Below, in pieces: positions 24,707-33,219 of a stretch of 64,000 bases of DNA. Below the pieces are notes generated by a model. The model did no database searches. It saw only the letters and a program-made list of their open reading frames with translations, and was not told where the DNA came from. The translations under genes were made by a program, and so were the position numbers. The stretch is from Rhizobium sophorae (lineage in GTDB: Bacteria; Pseudomonadota; Alphaproteobacteria; Rhizobiales; Rhizobiaceae): positions 279,389 to 343,388 of the forward strand of contig NZ_JABFCN010000023.1 in assembly GCF_013087515.1 (NCBI RefSeq), written 5' to 3'. Position 1 is the stretch's first letter; each line of letters begins with the position of its first letter.

Positions 24707-25726
24707 ATGACTATGCGACCCGGGCAGCATCGGCAGGCAGACGGCGCCGCGAAGCCCGCTGCCCGGCTCAAGGTGGGTTTCGTTCTGGCGCGATCGTTCA
24801 CGCTGTCGGCTTTCGCGCTCTTCGTGGACACGCTACGGCTTGCCAGCGATGAACAGGATCGTTCCGGAAGGGTCCTCGCCGACTGGCAGGTGATCGGCAG
24901 CACGCGTCATCTGATCACCGCGAGCTGCGGTGTCCAAGTCGCGCCGACGTCGGATTTCGTCGACCCGTCGCGCTTCGACTACATCGTCGTCGTCGGCGGC
25001 CTGCTGACGGTGGAAAATCCCGTCGACCAGCAGACCATCGCTTTCCTCAAGCAGGCGGATGCCAAGAAGGTGCCGCTGATCGGCGTGTGCACCGGTACGT
25101 TCATTCTTGCCGCGGCGGGCCTGATGAAGCGGCATGAATCCTGTGTGAGCTGGCTGCACTACAAGGAGTTCCGGGAGCGTTTCCCCGACCTTAGCGTTCG
25201 TTCCGACCGGCTCTTCAATCTCGACCGCCAGCGTGGGTCCTGCGCCGGCGGCAGCAGCGCCGCCGACATGGCGGCGTTGCTGGTCAGGAAATACATCAGC
25301 CGCGATGCCGAACGAAACGCGCTTGAGGTGCTGCAGATCGAGCGCGCCCGCGCACCTGCGGACGTCCAGCCCCGGCGTCCGCTCTATGACGATTATGACG
25401 ATGCCCGCGTCAAGGCGGCGATGATCACGATGGAGCAGTTCGTCGACGGCAGCATGTCGATCGAGAAGCTTGCCTCTACGGTTGGACTCTCGCGACGGCA
25501 GCTGGAGAGGATCTTCATCGACAAGACAGGAATGTCTCCAGCCAAGGCCTATAGTCGCGTCCGAATGGAGCGGGCGAAGTCGATCCTTGCCCAGTCGAAG
25601 GCGCCGCTGATCGAGATCGCACTGGATGTCGGCTTCGAAAACGCCTCGCAGTTTACGAGAACGTTCAAGCGCACATTCGGGCAAACGCCTTCGCAGCATC
25701 GCGCGGCAGCTTTGAGAGCGCACTGA
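24707..25726 (+). CDS. AraC-family activator with DJ-1/PfpI-like domain (GbdR-like)
   Basis: A 339-residue regulator. Residues about 20-200 form a glutamine-amidotransferase-like (DJ-1/PfpI) domain (KVGFVLARSFTLSAFALFVDTLRLA, with VPLIGVCTGTFILA). The C-terminus carries the AraC double HTH (SIEKLASTVGLSRRQLERIF and EIALDVGFENASQFTRTFKRTFG). This architecture is that of GbdR and CdhR, which activate glycine-betaine and carnitine catabolism, and this protein is next to the Rieske demethylase genes. The start is chosen at ATG 24707; a TTG at 24680 overlaps the previous stop. It probably responds to a betaine and activates the adjoining operons. Confidence 0.85.
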   Translation: MTMRPGQHRQADGAAKPAARLKVGFVLARSFTLSAFALFVDTLRLASDEQDRSGRVLADWQVIGSTRHLITASCGVQVAPTSDFVDPSRFDYIVVVGGLLTVENPVDQQTIAFLKQADAKKVPLIGVCTGTFILAAAGLMKRHESCVSWLHYKEFRERFPDLSVRSDRLFNLDRQRGSCAGGSSAADMAALLVRKYISRDAERNALEVLQIERARAPADVQPRRPLYDDYDDARVKAAMITMEQFVDGSMSIEKLASTVGLSRRQLERIFIDKTGMSPAKAYSRVRMERAKSILAQSKAPLIEIALDVGFENASQFTRTFKRTFGQTPSQHRAAALRAH

Positions 25727-25780
25727 ACGCGCAATGCCGGATCAGCTAAGTAGGCTCCTCGGGTGGTGCGTACCCAGCGC

Positions 25781-26851
25781 TCAGCGTTCGATGACAAGAT
25801 CGCTGAGCGGCTTGGAGCAGCAGGGCAGGAAAAGGCCGGCGTCGATTTCCCGCTGACGAATTCCGCCATTGTGGTTCATGTCGACCGTGCCTGACGTAAG
25901 CTTCGACTTGCAGGTGCCGCAGACGCCATTCGCGCAGGACGACGGGATCCTGACGCCTGACTTCTTCGCACATGAGAGCACGCTCTGGTCGGCGGAGACG
26001 TCGATGCTGCGGGCCTGCTTCGAGAAGGTGACCTGAAAGACCTTGGCAGATGCCTCCTGAACCGCAGGGATTTCGGGTTCGTCGATGACCGCGGCGTCGA
26101 AGCTTTCCTCCAGGTAGTTCGAGCCGGGCACGCCGAGTTCGGCGGCAATGCCGCGCGCGGCGGCCATGAACGGGGCGGGGCCGCAGCACATCACGGTTCG
26201 CTCGGCGATATCGGGAACCGCAAGCCGCATGTAATCCTTCGAAATACGGCCGGTCAGACCGGGCCAGGACGGCTCGCCGGCTACGGTCTCCGGGAGGAAA
26301 TGCAGGCGTAGGCCTTTCAGCCTGCGGGCGATGCAGGCCAGTTCGTCGCGAAAGATCAGATCCTGCGGCGTCCGGCCGGCATGCATGAAGACGACGTCGG
26401 CAGGTTCGCAACTGTCGGCGAGTTCCCGCAGAATGGACATGACGGGGGTAATGCCGGAGCCGCCGGACAAAAGCAGAAGCTTACGTCCCGACGTCTCGGG
26501 CCTGACGAAGTGGCCGAGCGGGCCGTTCGCCCTGACGGTCGCGCCGGGAACCAGGGTGTCATGAAGCCAGTTGGAGATCTTGCCGCCGGGAACGCGCTTC
26601 ACCGTCACGGAGAAGGCGTTCGTCCGATGCGGCGAAGACGAGATGCTGTAGCACCTGTTTTCAGCGTCTCCATTATGTTCCAGGTCGAACAGAAAATACT
26701 GCCCTGCCTTGAACATGAACCGCTTGCCCTCACGGGAGGCAAAGGTGAACGTCTTGACGTCATGGGTCTCCTGCTGAACGTCGAGGCAGACGAGCGCGTC
26801 GTCTTCTTCAGGGTTCCATAGGTCGTGAAGGGCGGCCCTGGCTGCGGGCAT
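25781..26851 (-). CDS. Ferredoxin reductase component of the Rieske demethylase (FAD + [2Fe-2S])
   Basis: A 356-residue electron-transfer protein with FNR-type FAD domain (CYSISSSPHR near residue 68), NAD domain (LLLLSGGSGITPVMSIL near 120, then VMCCGPAPFM) and a C-terminal plant-type ferredoxin domain. The cluster cysteines are in SSCANGVCGTCKSKL and LPCCSKPL. ATG 26851 is chosen because AGGAG sits eight bases ahead, right at the stop of the oxygenase gene. This is the GbcB-type partner that feeds electrons to the oxygenase. It converges with the GbdR-like gene. Confidence 0.92.
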   Translation of the reverse strand: MPAARAALHDLWNPEEDDALVCLDVQQETHDVKTFTFASREGKRFMFKAGQYFLFDLEHNGDAENRCYSISSSPHRTNAFSVTVKRVPGGKISNWLHDTLVPGATVRANGPLGHFVRPETSGRKLLLLSGGSGITPVMSILRELADSCEPADVVFMHAGRTPQDLIFRDELACIARRLKGLRLHFLPETVAGEPSWPGLTGRISKDYMRLAVPDIAERTVMCCGPAPFMAAARGIAAELGVPGSNYLEESFDAAVIDEPEIPAVQEASAKVFQVTFSKQARSIDVSADQSVLSCAKKSGVRIPSSCANGVCGTCKSKLTSGTVDMNHNGGIRQREIDAGLFLPCCSKPLSDLVIER

Positions 26852-26861
26852 CTGCGGGCTC

Positions 26862-28115
26862 CTAGTATCCATGGGCGCGCATCCGATCGATGTACCAGCT
26901 GGCGAACTTGTCGAGGTTCGTCTCGGAAAAGCGGGAGTAGGGGCCTGGCTGATAGGCCGGGTCGAGAGCGCCGGCATGGGAGCGCGCGACAAGGTCGGCA
27001 TCCTGGTCCGTCGTCGCGACCCAGACATCCGTCAGCTTGTCGAGATCGTAATCTACGCCTTCGACGGCGTCCTTGTGGACCAGCCACTTGGTTCTGACCA
27101 GCGTCTTGCCCGCGGAGAGCGGAATGACGGTTGCCACCACGGCATGGTCGCCCATGAAGTGGTTCCAGCTGTTGTGGCCCCAAAGATGCGTGTCGCCGAG
27201 ATCCTTGCGGGTCATGTGCCCAAGAAGCTTGGAGGATGCGGCGGTGGCATCATGGGTCTGGGATTCGCCGGCGCCGGCGATGATCAGCCGCTGGGTGCGG
27301 AAATTGGTGGCGCAGTCGGCGAGCTGCTCGACCGCAGCCGAGGGGAAGCCGTCAGACTCCCACGCCTTGGTCCGCTCTTCATACAGCCTGAAATGCTCCT
27401 CGGCCTGTTCGCGATCCTCCGGGCTCAGCGTCTCGGGATCGAAGCCGAAGTCGAGATCGACGAAGGATACACAAAGCTCCGGATGGTTCGCGGAGCAATG
27501 GTAGCATTCGCGATTGTTTTCCATCGTGAGCTTCCAGTTGCCGTCCTCGATGACATCCGTTTGGAAGGCGATCTTTGCGTTCCGGATGTCGTAGGGGGCG
27601 AGGCGCTCGGTCATGGTCTGTTCGAGGATAGCAATGTCCTCGGGCGGATTGTCGGAGAGACAGACATAAATCAGTCCGCCGATCGACTTGAAAGTGACGG
27701 GCTTGAGGCTCCGACACTCCTTGTCGAAGTCCTTGCCCATGTGAGGCGCGTAGCTGAGCTCACCCGTCAGTTCGTATGTCCATGTGTGATAGGGACAGAC
27801 GAGTTTTGAGACGATCGTCTTGCCCGGATCGAGAAGGCGGGAGCCGCGATGGCGGCAGACGTTGTGCAGGACGCGAATTTCTCCGTCGTCGTCACGCAGA
27901 AGGATCAGGCTCGTCCTGCCGATATCGATGACCGTGGCGTCACCGGGTTCGGGAACATCGCAATCGAGACCGACACAAATCCAGTGATTGTGGAAGAAGA
28001 CGTCGATGTCTGCTTCGAACACGTCTTCTCTGACGTAAAGGCCGGCCGGCAGAGAGTGACCATTGGCACGAGCGTCGAGAAGGGCGGAAATGGAAGACGG
28101 GAGCTTGTTTAGCAT
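26862..28115 (-). CDS. Rieske-type N-demethylase, oxygenase subunit (stachydrine/glycine betaine type)
   Basis: A 417-residue ring-hydroxylating-type oxygenase alpha subunit. The Rieske [2Fe-2S] motif is visible as CRHRGSR then CPYHTW (near residues 88-111), and the mononuclear-iron site as ENNRECYHCSANHPEL near 200-215. The ECYHC/HP pattern is the same as in glycine-betaine monooxygenase GbcA and stachydrine demethylase Stc2, which remove one methyl group as formaldehyde. With the StcD-like flavoenzyme at 7063 and PutA at 42890 it would complete stachydrine to N-methylproline to proline to glutamate. Substrate is inferred, not proven. Confidence 0.9.
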   Translation of the reverse strand: MLNKLPSSISALLDARANGHSLPAGLYVREDVFEADIDVFFHNHWICVGLDCDVPEPGDATVIDIGRTSLILLRDDDGEIRVLHNVCRHRGSRLLDPGKTIVSKLVCPYHTWTYELTGELSYAPHMGKDFDKECRSLKPVTFKSIGGLIYVCLSDNPPEDIAILEQTMTERLAPYDIRNAKIAFQTDVIEDGNWKLTMENNRECYHCSANHPELCVSFVDLDFGFDPETLSPEDREQAEEHFRLYEERTKAWESDGFPSAAVEQLADCATNFRTQRLIIAGAGESQTHDATAASSKLLGHMTRKDLGDTHLWGHNSWNHFMGDHAVVATVIPLSAGKTLVRTKWLVHKDAVEGVDYDLDKLTDVWVATTDQDADLVARSHAGALDPAYQPGPYSRFSETNLDKFASWYIDRMRAHGY

Positions 28116-28226
28116 CAGAACCTCTTATGCGAGAGTTTCCTGAGATTGCCCTTGCAGAGCTGATATTTCAACGGCATAAAAAATTAGGTTCGCATGAGTT
28201 TTTATCATGCGATGAGGAGTTCTGTG

Positions 28227-29114
28227 ATGCACTTTCGAAGACGGATCCCATCGCTGACGGCACTGGTGACCCTGGAGGCGGTGCTCAGAAAGAAGAGCTT
28301 CACCACGGCTGCGACCGAATTGGGTGTCACCCAGGCGGCGGTCAGCAGACAGATTGCATTGCTGGAGGAAGAATTCGGCCAGCCCTTGTTCGTGCGCAAG
28401 CATCGGGCGATCGAGCCCACGTTGGCATGCATCAACCTCGGAGCCACGCTGGCCAAGAGCTTTGCCGATATCGCCGAGAGCGTGGAAGCGCTCCAGTCGC
28501 GCAGCCAGGACGTGTTGACCATAGGGGCGACCGTTGCATTCTCTTCTTTCTGGCTGCTGCCGCGGCTGGCCGAGTTTCGCCGTGCGAACCCCGGCATCCT
28601 GGTGCGGGTGATATCCCAGGACAGCCCGATCGCTCTCGATAACGGAGAAGTCGATGTGGCAATTCGATATGGTGTGCCTCCCTTCAGCGATGGCACCGTC
28701 ATCGCCTCGCACGGCGACGTCATCTGCCCCGTCTGCTCTCCCGACTATCTCAGGCGTCGCGGAGATGGCGCGCTCGGCTCCGCCGACGAATTCATCGAAA
28801 CGGACGTTCTCGATCGTTCCTGGTATAGCTGGGCGCAGTGGTTTTCGCTCACCGGCGCCAACCTAGAGGTAAAGCCGTCGCTTCGGTTCAACCACTATAC
28901 CGAAACCATTGCAGCCGCGCGCGCCGGCCAAGGTATTGCCTTGGGATGGCGCATGCTGGTGGGCACGTTTCTGGAGGATGGAACCCTGGTGCAGGTCGGC
29001 GGCGGCGAGCTTGCCGCGGAAGATCGTTACAACGTGATCGTGCCGGTCAAAGCCAAGCGAAGCAATGCACGCGACCTTGCCGCCGCCTGGCTGACGGCAT
29101 CACTGCACGGGTGA
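28227..29114 (+). CDS. LysR-family regulator (GcvA-like)
   Basis: A 295-residue LysR protein with N-terminal HTH (KKSFTTAATELGVTQAAVSRQI) and a substrate-binding C-terminal domain (LTIGATVAFSSFWLLPRL, VDVAIRYG). ATG 28227 follows gaggag by eight bases; earlier in-frame ATGs at 28194 and 28212 lack ribosome sites. It is divergent from the Rieske operon across about 110 bases, so it is likely the direct regulator of that operon, together with the GbdR-like protein. Confidence 0.9.
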   Translation: MHFRRRIPSLTALVTLEAVLRKKSFTTAATELGVTQAAVSRQIALLEEEFGQPLFVRKHRAIEPTLACINLGATLAKSFADIAESVEALQSRSQDVLTIGATVAFSSFWLLPRLAEFRRANPGILVRVISQDSPIALDNGEVDVAIRYGVPPFSDGTVIASHGDVICPVCSPDYLRRRGDGALGSADEFIETDVLDRSWYSWAQWFSLTGANLEVKPSLRFNHYTETIAAARAGQGIALGWRMLVGTFLEDGTLVQVGGGELAAEDRYNVIVPVKAKRSNARDLAAAWLTASLHG

Positions 29115-29125
29115 TCGACGCGTAG

Positions 29126-30778
29126 TCACAAGCCCAGTCCCACGGCTGCCGTCCGGTGAACGCCTTTAGGGACGAAGGCGAAACGATCTGCCAGGCCCAG
29201 GATATCGGCCGCCAGGTGAACGACGGAAAGCCACATTTCCGTCCCCTGCAAACTTGGTTCAGCACCGTCGGCAAAGGGGAATCCCTCGCCATCTCGCCAT
29301 CTCTCCAGTGCCCTCGATATGACCTTGCGGGCGATCGCCTCGCCGTCGGCCCGCCTGTAGTCTGTCTGCCGGGCAATCAGCAGCAGAGGATGAATCGTAT
29401 CGAGCAGGTTGCACGCATTGTATTTTGCAGCAACGAAGCCCTTGTGGTTGCGATAGTTGAGGTGAACCGTCTCGAGCGAGGCGTGCGGCTGGGGAAGTGC
29501 CACGCCGAACTGGGCGTAGGTGCCGCGCGTCAGGCGATAAAAGCCGTTCACCGGTTGAAGCCATCCTTCCGGCGCGGTCGGTTCACCCCATAGCCCCGAG
29601 ACGCTGTTGGCATTCCGGCTCAGCCACTCGAAAAGCGCCTGCCGTGCCTGCCCGACGCCGAAATACTTCGCATTGTAGTACATGGCGGTTCCGATCGCAT
29701 CGACAACGCTGCCGGCGTGCCATGCCCGGGTCGACCAAGGCAGGGCGCTCAGCCATTCATCCAGCTCCCTGGCGCCGAGCTCGACCGCATGGACCGGTTG
29801 GCGCGGACCGGAACCAAGCAGTTCAAGCGCATAGCCAACCGCAAGGACGTTATAGAGCGCCTTTGGATCATCCCGCAGCGCCTTGCCATGCATTCGCCCA
29901 TGCTCTTCCGGGAAAAGGCCGGTCTCTTGGTCCTGAAGACCTTGGAGACGCTCGACTGTCTCCGCCGCATCGAGATGGGGTGGCAGGTGGCCGAAGCCGG
30001 CAGCGATCTCGATTGCATCGCAGAGATGTCGGATCGCCGGTCTGCGGATACCGTCTGCCTCCAGCGATTCATAGGATCCTTGCGTTTTCCAGCGTGCCAG
30101 GATCTCCGGCCACTGGTCTTTTGCTTTCTGGCCGAGCCTCACCAATTGATCTTCGATGTCGCCAGTGCCGGTTTTCCGGGGCGCCGAGCCTCGGCTTCGC
30201 AGCACCCGGGCGGGCACGCCACCGGCAATCGCCATGGCGGGAATGTCCCCCGTGACCACCGCTCCGGCGGCGATCACCGCACCGTTTCCAATCGTGGCGC
30301 CATCAAGGATCACGCAATTGGCGCCGACCCAGACATCGTCACCGATCACGATCCCGATGCTGATGACGCCCTGGCGGTGTATAGGAATGGTCGGATCGTC
30401 GAAGCCATGATTGAAGCCGACGATCGATGCATGCGAAGCAATCCGCACGCCATGACCGCACGTCACCGTGCCGGAAACACAGGCATAGGGATTGATGGTG
30501 CAATCGTCACCCAGGATCACATGGCCGCGAACGAGCGCGTGCCCGGCGATCCAGGAGCGCTCGCCCATCGTCAGGCTTTCGGTGAAGATTGCGGCATGCT
30601 CGGCAATGTAGGACGTCTCGGCCAGCTCCGCACCGCATGATCGCCTGAGTTCCGCCTTGCGAGAGAGGTGGGCCGGATGATGGAGGTCAGGCGCAATGTG
30701 TTCCCAGGTCAGGTATTGAAGCCTTCGCGCTTCCCTTTCTTCGCCCGCCGATGTTTGCTGGCTTCTGACGTGATCCAT
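29126..30778 (-). CDS. Hexapeptide-repeat acyltransferase fused to a large helical domain
   Basis: A 550-residue protein in two parts. Residues about 55-215 are a left-handed beta-helix acyltransferase (ILGDDCTINPYACVSG, ASIVGFNHGF with the catalytic-type His, GDDVWVGANCVILDGATIGN, GAVVTGDIPAMAIAGG). The remaining 330 residues are helical, with repeats rich in aromatic residues (WHAGSVVDAIGTAMYYN; VHLNYRNHKGF) resembling alpha/alpha-toroid domains. I do not recognise this combination as a named enzyme. ATG 30778 is chosen because GAGGAG precedes it by five bases. It converges with the LysR gene and follows the GGDEF-EAL gene on the same strand. Confidence 0.7.
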   Translation of the reverse strand: MDHVRSQQTSAGEEREARRLQYLTWEHIAPDLHHPAHLSRKAELRRSCGAELAETSYIAEHAAIFTESLTMGERSWIAGHALVRGHVILGDDCTINPYACVSGTVTCGHGVRIASHASIVGFNHGFDDPTIPIHRQGVISIGIVIGDDVWVGANCVILDGATIGNGAVIAAGAVVTGDIPAMAIAGGVPARVLRSRGSAPRKTGTGDIEDQLVRLGQKAKDQWPEILARWKTQGSYESLEADGIRRPAIRHLCDAIEIAAGFGHLPPHLDAAETVERLQGLQDQETGLFPEEHGRMHGKALRDDPKALYNVLAVGYALELLGSGPRQPVHAVELGARELDEWLSALPWSTRAWHAGSVVDAIGTAMYYNAKYFGVGQARQALFEWLSRNANSVSGLWGEPTAPEGWLQPVNGFYRLTRGTYAQFGVALPQPHASLETVHLNYRNHKGFVAAKYNACNLLDTIHPLLLIARQTDYRRADGEAIARKVISRALERWRDGEGFPFADGAEPSLQGTEMWLSVVHLAADILGLADRFAFVPKGVHRTAAVGLGL

Positions 30779-31041
30779 CCTGCTCCTCATTCCCAGGTTC
30801 AACCGCCGAATATTCGTCTGATTCAGCGATCCGTTGCCTCGCTGCATCAGACGGCCTGATCCGTCCAAAAGCAAGACTTCCGACAATGGCGGCGCAGCCC
30901 TCGTTGAAATGGCTCCAATTGTTTTGATCGGGTCCGGCCTCTCTGCGATCGATGCGTCCGAATTCGTGATTTGCAGAGACGTCATGCATCATGCGCCGAT
31001 TGTCGGGAACGTGCTGAGCCATCTGCAAACCTTGAGGCGCC

Positions 31042-33039
31042 TTATGCCGCGCTCAGGAGTTCGGCGCTAACCGGCATTCCCATATGAAAGCCCTGGACGC
31101 GGTCGATGCGAAGATCCTTGAGAAGGGAAAATTGCGCTGCAGTTTCGACGCCTTCCACCAGGATCGTATTCCCTCGATTGCGGATGAGAGCAATCATGTC
31201 CTGAAGCATCATCAAACCGCGTGGGTTCGAGCAGTCGTGCAGGAAGGTTCTATCGACCTTGACCGTCTGAAACTCGATTGCCCTCAGCCAGGAGAGGCCC
31301 GCGAAGCCGCAACCGAAGTCGTCAAGCCAGATTTCGACGCCGAGTGCCCGCAGATCGGCAATGCATTTAAGCACCTCCGACTGCATATCCATGTCCAGGC
31401 CCTCGGTCACTTCCAGGGCTAGTCGCGACCCGCAGACCCCGCACCGAGCAAGGATATCAGCGACACTGGCAGCAAAGCCGGTGGAACGCAGTTGTATCGG
31501 CGACACGTTGACGCTGACGGTAGCCATGCGATCGGTCATCAGTATGTCCCGGCATGCCGTCTCGATCGCCCACCTGCCCAGTTCGAGGATAGCGCCACTT
31601 CGTTCTGCAATGGGGATGAATGTCTTCGGCGAAACCGCCGTGCCGTCCGGCATCCTGAGGCGCATCAAAGCCTCGACAGCTCTTGCTTTCCCGTTCGTCA
31701 CGTCGAAGATCGGTTGGTACACGAGCGAGACAAGTTTGCGATCGATGGCGGCCGCCAGCAACGGGACGAGTTTACCAGCATGGTCGTCGGGGCGAGGCAA
31801 TAACGGGTCAAAACTACGAATGCAGTTTCGGCCACTTGCTTTGGCATTGTAGAGAGCGAGGTCGGCTTCACGTACTATTCGCTCAACTTTCTCTCCAACT
31901 TTCTCGCGGGTTAAGGCGACGCCGATGCTGACGGTTACGATCGACATATCATCTGGTCGCTCGTCATGAGCAATCGCAAGAGACTCGACTTCCATTCTGA
32001 TCTTCTCGGCGAGAGTCATCGCGACCCTGGGGAGGGCAGCCGGCATGACCACGATAAACTCCTCGCCACCATACCTGCCGATCATGCCATCGGACGACTC
32101 TACAACCGCCTTCAGCGCATTGGCGATGACAGTCAGGCATCGGTCTCCTTCCTGATGTCCGTAGCGATCATTGAAGCATTTGAAAAAGTCGACGTCGATG
32201 AGGAACACGGAGAAGTCGCGGCGTTCGTCTTTCCAGGCGGCCCAGTATTCGTCGAGCCGCCGATCCAGCGCGCGTCTGTTGCCTATGCCTGTCAGGTAGT
32301 CAGTATGTGAAAGCTCGAGCAGTGACCGTCCGCGCTCGGACGCTTCCCAGTGCTGGTGGCGAGCTTCCGCCGCGTTCAGCAACACGTTTCGACGCTCGAC
32401 ATTCAATCGCCAATTGACGAAGGACGTGAAGACAAAGCACGAAATGTAGAACAGCCCAAAGGCGAACTTGTAGGCTTGACTTGAAGGAAATAATACCTCG
32501 ATCGTAATAAAAAATGCGCATAGAACGAGGCCCGAGGTGATCACCGAAAGCCGAAACGGGAAACTGAAAAAGAGGTTGGCGCCCATCATGAAGATGGCGC
32601 CGAATATCATGTAGTATGACATGGCGGTGACGTCGCGGGTGGCAATCGCCGGGTAAAGCCAGCCAACATAGCCCACAAGCAGTGCCGAGGCGCATGTGAT
32701 GTCAAGCCAGACGGTTTTCGCTTTTGCCAGTCGCAAGATTTCGAACGCCAGCAGAGCGATCGTTGCAATGACGAATCGCGCGGCTATCGTCACAGGGGCA
32801 ACGTCGGGGATCAGCCATCGGTCGGGAAGTGCGAAGGCCACATAAACGGCGACCGCAATCCAAAGACCATGCCGTGAGCTCCGCCTTCGGACAGCATCAT
32901 TTTCAGTTTTCAGAGAATTGAGGGCCTCGGCGAATGAAAAGCTGGCGGTTGATTCATCACGTGGGACATTAGCGTAAGCCGCGATCATGCAAAAACACCG
33001 GGCTGACATCCATCTAAAGTATGTTGAAAAGTAAGCCAT
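31042..33039 (-). CDS. Membrane-bound diguanylate cyclase/phosphodiesterase (GGDEF-EAL)
   Basis: A 665-residue inner-membrane protein. Residues about 55-205 hold five to seven hydrophobic helices. The GGDEF domain follows with RYGGEEF near residue 325. The inhibitory RxxD site is absent (ESSD at that position). The EAL domain has intact catalytic motifs EALMR (near 455), SVNVSP, LEVTEG, DDFGCG, VKVDR and VEGVET. Both activities look possible, so it could make or degrade cyclic-di-GMP. ATG 33039 follows GGAGG; an upstream TTG is less likely. Divergent from the methyltransferase at 33220. Local regulation is not evident. Confidence 0.92.
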   Translation of the reverse strand: MAYFSTYFRWMSARCFCMIAAYANVPRDESTASFSFAEALNSLKTENDAVRRRSSRHGLWIAVAVYVAFALPDRWLIPDVAPVTIAARFVIATIALLAFEILRLAKAKTVWLDITCASALLVGYVGWLYPAIATRDVTAMSYYMIFGAIFMMGANLFFSFPFRLSVITSGLVLCAFFITIEVLFPSSQAYKFAFGLFYISCFVFTSFVNWRLNVERRNVLLNAAEARHQHWEASERGRSLLELSHTDYLTGIGNRRALDRRLDEYWAAWKDERRDFSVFLIDVDFFKCFNDRYGHQEGDRCLTVIANALKAVVESSDGMIGRYGGEEFIVVMPAALPRVAMTLAEKIRMEVESLAIAHDERPDDMSIVTVSIGVALTREKVGEKVERIVREADLALYNAKASGRNCIRSFDPLLPRPDDHAGKLVPLLAAAIDRKLVSLVYQPIFDVTNGKARAVEALMRLRMPDGTAVSPKTFIPIAERSGAILELGRWAIETACRDILMTDRMATVSVNVSPIQLRSTGFAASVADILARCGVCGSRLALEVTEGLDMDMQSEVLKCIADLRALGVEIWLDDFGCGFAGLSWLRAIEFQTVKVDRTFLHDCSNPRGLMMLQDMIALIRNRGNTILVEGVETAAQFSLLKDLRIDRVQGFHMGMPVSAELLSAA

Positions 33040-33219
33040 ACTTCGGCGCCCTCCAAAATCGCGTTCGGCAATCTGCAACCGGTTTGTCTTATTGCTTAGC
33101 TTTGTTAGAGGGGCAGCATCCGACCCGCAATAGTAGAATTACCCTTATCCCGTGTAGATTCTAGTCGCATCCTATTTCGAGGTTGATTATGCTTAACGCT
33201 ATGTCAAAGGGGTCTCGAA

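Noticed and set aside
30687..31028. 113-codon open frame between the acyltransferase and GGDEF-EAL genes
   Set aside because: It runs past the acyltransferase start in another frame, and no ribosome site or domain is seen.
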